From Thiorhodococcus drewsii AZ1 (GTDB lineage Bacteria > Pseudomonadota > Gammaproteobacteria > Chromatiales > Chromatiaceae), in the NCBI RefSeq assembly GCF_000224065.1, contig NZ_AFWT01000015.1:1-64000 (forward strand): 64,000 bases of DNA, read 5' to 3'. Positions 61,801-64,000 of the stretch are shown here, in pieces; position 1 is the stretch's first letter, and every line of letters begins with the position of its first letter. Below the pieces are notes generated by a model. That model was not told where the DNA came from. It searched no databases and was given only the letters and a program-made list of their open reading frames with translations. Made by a program: the position numbers and the translations under genes.

Positions 61801-62422
61801 GCTGCACGGCGAATTGGTCACTGCGGTAGGGGACCAGCCGTTCGGCCCGATCCTGGATCAGATAGAGCCTGGGTCCCCAACGGCGGCGGCGCTCGGGCGG
61901 CAGCCGGTCGATGAAGCGACCACGGCTGATCCGGTGCACGGCGGAATCCAGATCGGGTCGGCGGCCCGGCTGGAACAGACAGAGCACCCGGCGCAGACGC
62001 GGCTCGAGCTCGCGCCATTCGGCCAAGGGGATCAGCGCCGGAGCGGTCCGTGGCCGGTTGGTCCAGCCGCTGTAGGGGGCCCCCCCGACATCCGGCCGAA
62101 TGATCTCCGTCGGGGCAATCGGAAGGTTGGACTCGAGTGTCTGCACGCGCCAGAAGCGGGCCGGAGACATGGGCAGGGCATCGATCTGGGGTACCGTGAC
62201 CGATGCAGCCGCACCGGACCCGGCGGCCAGGGACTGGGTCAGCGCACGGGAATCCGCCACCTCCGTCTCGGGCGAAGGCGGAGACCAGATCCGTCCGCTC
62301 AGCTCGGCGATGGCACGCGCCGTCTCCAGGTCTCCGGCCGCCAGCGCCTCGACCAGATCGGCCCTGGCGCAAAGGCCGGCCGGACTAGTCCTGGTCCTGT
62401 TCTGGGATCTGCTTGAAGGCAT
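58808..62422 (-). CDS. vWA-like / double FGE-module protein, putative DGR-diversified effector or sensor
   Basis: A 1204-residue soluble protein. Residues about 140-310 look like a degenerate vWA-type alpha/beta domain: RLYLIQDRAERLVPY, where DRAER stands in place of DxSxS, then SLVLVLGDLGCLAGMR and GCVPVALLPAPLELCP. Residues about 325-505 are helical, with LLILVSPAVRIEPGLLRAARLLL and LPEEIWFEELL. Then come FGE-like module A (about 572-842) and module B (about 915-1204). Both modules have GSPEDEP, GFWLFDT.CTQALW, RPVEQVSW and GNV.EW, and end in GGSW..ARxCRSA..LGFRCARVQ. Neither has the FGE CxxxxC site. A basic, Gly/Pro/Arg linker (843-882) joins them. The gene overlaps the MoxR ATPase gene by 38 bases. 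Vertebrate FGE activity is not implied; ligand recognition through the lectin fold is inferred. Confidence 0.85.
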   Translation of the reverse strand: MPSSRSQNRTRTSPAGLCARADLVEALAAGDLETARAIAELSGRIWSPPSPETEVADSRALTQSLAAGSGAAASVTVPQIDALPMSPARFWRVQTLESNLPIAPTEIIRPDVGGAPYSGWTNRPRTAPALIPLAEWRELEPRLRRVLCLFQPGRRPDLDSAVHRISRGRFIDRLPPERRRRWGPRLYLIQDRAERLVPYRSDQFAVQHALSELLPEHALQGLVLHEGQDPAARLAVSGAAGQGLPPPGSLVLVLGDLGCLAGMRSELVHAWQRFGRDLRAAGCVPVALLPAPLELCPVALTRVWDLIPWERPRPRAPEEDREKRAERLLILVSPAVRIEPGLLRAARLLLPPGAADAGTESDVWQRSELLARSPAGAGLSPEHTRRLRCLFAERLPSDLQLGFARLLRAWRAHLPEEIWFEELLNLPEPLRTHPDLAEDQALARRYFAGFAQDSEGAIERMSGADRSWFERLERRAGAAFWGDPEVGHSLQRLSWRIHQEDPDFRPPYELDPAAVETPGVSPKRLKLGQHGNLLELRVSADPEPISGQDSPLAEIWTQNGLVRVTPSWERAPGFWMTCEVPSWASDWGWDDYGAWVEFGIEGKKGQSVIQRMRWIEPGSFLMGSPEDEPERMEWEGPRHEVRIQEGFWLFDTACTQALWEAVMGENPSHFKGSDRPVEQVSWNAVQHFVESINERLPCLGLSLPSEALWEYGCRAGTVTPFSLGTNITPEQVNYDGNFPYAGGKKDLYRQETIPAKALTPNAWGLYQMHGNVDEWVQDAWHDNYIGAPTDGSAWGAGEAGANRVIRGGSWSYTARVCRSACRSRFAPDIRSDYLGFRCARVQVREPGRPEAERTELARPGPRSGSGRGGTDPSRGAGREGEWPRLLRLDIAVSASAELPDAPALEIRSDRETLLLYRCAKPSWASAMGRDRFGLWAEIRIEPSSGEPVVQRLRWIPPGRFLMGSPEDEPGRWDDEGPQHEVTIGQGFWLFDTPCTQALWVALGLKNPSRFQDPARPVEQVSWDDIQQRFLPALNERLPGFVLPAEAQWEYACRAGTQTALYTGPIEIRGERNAPALDPIAWYGGNSGVGFELEDGDDSSGWSEVQYPNPKSGSHPVGKKQPNPWGLYDMLGNVWEWTQDAWHENYQEAPTDGTAWDETATGAGRVIRGGSWSDPARGCRSAYRLRRAPDARDYDLGFRCARVQV
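58841..58909 (-). other. DGR-like variable region 2 (C-terminal, module B)
   Basis: Residues 1172-1194. Eleven codons are NNC (AGC GAC CCC, GGC, TAC, CTC, CGC, GCC, GAC TAC GAC) set in a constant frame of Ala-Arg, Cys-Arg-Ser-Ala, Arg, Arg, Ala-Pro-Asp and Arg codons. Compared with region 1, 14 of 15 base differences fall in positions 1 or 2 of these codons, none in position 3. The flanks on both sides (24 bases before, 29 after) are identical between the two. Confidence 0.75.
59821..59847. repeat. Internal copy of the 27-base 3'-flank block, now coding
   Basis: Identical to 58735-58761. It encodes part of the linker between FGE modules A and B. Neighbouring sequence (CTCCGCGAG, GTCC/CGGG patches) is also shared with the downstream non-coding flank at lower identity. 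Confidence 0.85.
59924..59992 (-). other. DGR-like variable region 1 (internal, module A)
   Basis: Residues 811-833. Eleven NNC codons: AGC TAC ACC, GTC, TGC, AGC, TTC, ATC, AGC GAC TAC. The constant codons match region 2 except one third-position change (GCG CCC GAC against GCG CCT GAC). Instead of the stop of region 2 (CAG GTG TGA), the reading continues CAG GTC CGT GAG, a two-base length change that shifts the frame past the stop. Confidence 0.75.
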
Positions 62423-63434
62423 CCGGATGCTTCTTGAGGACGAATTCGGCCACCTTGTCGAGCAGCGCCTCCTGCTCCTTGGCCTTGGAGACGCTGGTGA
62501 CGACGGCGCGCACCAGATCCAGATACTCGGCCTGACCGGGTAGCGGGAGCCAATGGTTCTCGCGCGCGGTATCCCGATCCTCGATCAGCAGCTCGGCCGC
62601 CCGCTCCAGCACTCTGGCCGATGCCTTGCGGCCGAAATGGACCCGGCCACGCCCGACCAGCAGCTCGGCGAGCCGCTTGGGATCGGTCGGCAGGCGCAGA
62701 TGCAGCACCAGACAGCGCCGAATGAAGGCATCCGGCAGCGCACGTTCCTCATTGGTGGTGATGACGACCAGCGGCGCCCGTCCCACGGCGGTCACCTTCT
62801 TGGACCAGCCCTGGGGCTGGAAGCAGCCGGCACCGAGCGCCTCGAGCAGGCCGTTGGGGACGTCGGCCTCGGCCTTGTCGATCTCGTCGATCAGGACGAC
62901 GGAGCCCAGGGCGGCATCGCCCGCGTCCGGCTTATCCGGCGGCTGGATGCCGACCCGTTGGGCCTGTTCGAGGGCTCCTGACCAATCGAAGGCCCACCAG
63001 AGCACGCCGGGCTGCAGAAAGCGGCCGACGGCCAGCCGTTCGCGCGCCTGCCGCTCCGCCAGGTCGCACCGAGCCGCTGGATCCGCCGGCGCGTCTGGGC
63101 CGCAGGCACCGAGCCCCAGACCAGCCGTCGCGCCGATCAGCTGGGCCTCGGCAAGCCGGGCAATGGCATCGAAATGCCACAGAAGGTCGCGCGACTCGGT
63201 GCGGGCATCGACGGTGTGGACGACGAAGGCCCGACCGAGACGTTTGGCGGCCGCACGCGCGAGCTGCGACTTGCCGATCCCCGGCTCGCCGCGCACCAGC
63301 AAGGGCCGGCGCGCCGCCAGGGCCGCGTTGACGGCGCTCACCTGGCGCGGGGTGAAGGCATGAACGGCCTCAGGCATATCGCCCGTCGCCGCCAAGCGCA
63401 CCACCGGGTCGTCTCCGATCTCCAGAAGGTTCAT
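62385..63434 (-). CDS. MoxR-type AAA+ ATPase
   Basis: A 349-residue AAA+ protein of the MoxR type. It has Walker A GEPGIGKS (49-56), Walker B VVLIDEIDKAE (Asp183/Glu184), sensor-1 TTNEER (226-231) and arginines DAFIRR (239-240), so ATP hydrolysis should be intact. MoxR proteins act as chaperone-like remodelers and usually pair with vWA-domain partners. Here the next gene (overlap 38 bases) carries a vWA-like part, and the gene before overlaps by four bases, so the three are one translationally coupled unit. A segment rich in Ala/Asp/Arg (about residues 100-175, QAQRVGIQPPDKPDAGD) is an insertion relative to shorter MoxR proteins. Confidence 0.92.
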   Translation of the reverse strand: MNLLEIGDDPVVRLAATGDMPEAVHAFTPRQVSAVNAALAARRPLLVRGEPGIGKSQLARAAAKRLGRAFVVHTVDARTESRDLLWHFDAIARLAEAQLIGATAGLGLGACGPDAPADPAARCDLAERQARERLAVGRFLQPGVLWWAFDWSGALEQAQRVGIQPPDKPDAGDAALGSVVLIDEIDKAEADVPNGLLEALGAGCFQPQGWSKKVTAVGRAPLVVITTNEERALPDAFIRRCLVLHLRLPTDPKRLAELLVGRGRVHFGRKASARVLERAAELLIEDRDTARENHWLPLPGQAEYLDLVRAVVTSVSKAKEQEALLDKVAEFVLKKHPDAFKQIPEQDQD

Positions 63435-64000
63435 GGCGCTGATTCCGGTGGTTCGTAAAGGATGGAGCGCAGCCGACCGTAGCGGGCCGTCTCGGCGGGC
63501 AGGGGCATCTCGCCGGCCAGGCGCAGAAAGACCAGATGGGGGAAATCCCGCTTCAAGGCGGCGATGTCGGCCTCGCGCTGGCGGCGCACGTCGGCACTGT
63601 CGCCCCGCGTAAAGGGCACGATGTAATAGAAGGTGACAGGCCGATCTTTATCTTCGGACCGGGATTGGAGTTCAAAGGCAACGGTGTCGAGCAATTCCTG
63701 CTCGGCATCCGCCCATTCGGCCGAGCGCAGGTCGCGCTGGATGAATCTCTCCTGCAGATATCGGCGGAAGAGACCGGCGAAACGTCCATCGTCCCTGGCG
63801 AATGCCTCGATGAGCGCGGCGCGCCAATCCTCGCGAAAACGCTGCCCGTCCGCGTCTCGACCTCCTTCGGGCGGCTCCGGCAGATGGCAGGACCCTTCCG
63901 GCCACTGGGCTTCGGTTGCGGCCGGCAGGCATTCGGCTGGCCGCTGATCTGCCGCCGCCATGATGATCTCGGCCAGCGTCTTGAGTTTGGTCGGTAGCGC
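63431..64000 (-). CDS. Partial gene of the MoxR/FGE operon, function unknown
   Basis: The frame stays open to the window edge, so the start is not visible; an ATG at 63961 would give 176 residues, but the upstream codons (ALPTKLKTLAEII) look coding. The rest is an acidic/basic helical stretch (EDWRAALIEAFARDDGRFAGLFRRYLQERFIQRDL) followed by a beta-alpha part (RPVTFYYIVPFTRG, HLVFLRLAGEMPLPAE). It ends ATGA into the MoxR gene. I do not recognise the fold. Its place at the head of the operon suits an adaptor or effector-associated domain protein. Confidence 0.6.
   Translation of the reverse strand, partial: ALPTKLKTLAEIIMAAADQRPAECLPAATEAQWPEGSCHLPEPPEGGRDADGQRFREDWRAALIEAFARDDGRFAGLFRRYLQERFIQRDLRSAEWADAEQELLDTVAFELQSRSEDKDRPVTFYYIVPFTRGDSADVRRQREADIAALKRDFPHLVFLRLAGEMPLPAETARYGRLRSILYEPPESAP

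Noticed and set aside
57387-62422. Annotating these proteins as true formylglycine-generating enzymes (sulfatase maturases)
   Set aside because: The CxxxxC copper site of active FGE is missing and no sulfatase gene is nearby; the fold is shared, not the activity.

Overview
The window is about 64 kb of mostly GC-rich chromosome from a gammaproteobacterium, most likely a purple-sulfur-type Chromatiales (Chromatiaceae). This is inferred from the gammaproteobacterial gene order rlmH-maf-rng-yhdP-nit-tldD-pmbA-serB, the aceA/aceK pair, and the protein flavour. No rRNA, tRNA, CRISPR array, transposase or photosynthesis gene was seen.

Layout. 1-3.4 kb: an AT-richer accessory patch with a secreted GH8 glucanase carrying a DUF4214 tail, a small regulator-like protein with repeated CCGATAAC operator-like sites, and a perfect 31-bp palindrome. 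3.5-8.9 kb: a copper/silver efflux set (CopL-like small protein, CusB with a heavy-metal-binding domain, CusA, CusF). 9-15.9 kb: DUF2269 protein, CrcB, DUF190, QueF, AceK, RraA, AceA, PdxH. 16-17.6 kb: an overlapping two-gene pair (DUF4365 nuclease-like protein plus an unknown protein). 17.7-35.8 kb: a signalling cluster with three very large hybrid histidine kinases, a response regulator-GGDEF and a GAF-PAS-GGDEF-EAL protein, interrupted by a di-haem cytochrome c peroxidase and a secreted glycerophosphodiesterase. 36-48.7 kb: the conserved minus-strand housekeeping block serB to rlmH. 48.9-56 kb: tatA, tatB (no tatC here), an ion antiporter overlapping a universal stress protein, and an RND efflux pair. 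56.3-56.9 kb: a DedA protein.

57.2-64 kb is the most interesting part. A tight minus-strand operon runs in from the right edge: a partial gene, a MoxR-type AAA+ ATPase, then a 1204-residue protein with a degenerate vWA-like N-terminal half and two FGE-like (C-type-lectin-fold) modules. A separate single-module FGE-like gene follows. The two modules of the large protein end in 69-bp segments that are almost identical in backbone. They differ at 10 of 11 interspersed NNC codons, with every such change in codon position 1 or 2. That is the footprint of adenine-directed mutagenesis by a diversity-generating retroelement (DGR) acting on AAC codons. The first of the two variable regions is internal to the protein, because its stop codon was lost and the former 3' flank was converted to coding sequence. 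No reverse transcriptase or template repeat lies in the window. The best single hypothesis is a diversified MoxR/vWA/FGE conflict (defence-like) system whose DGR core is elsewhere in the genome.

A palindromic dispersed repeat element occurs three times (13.5, 57.2 and 58.4 kb), and two direct copies bracket the single-module FGE-like gene.
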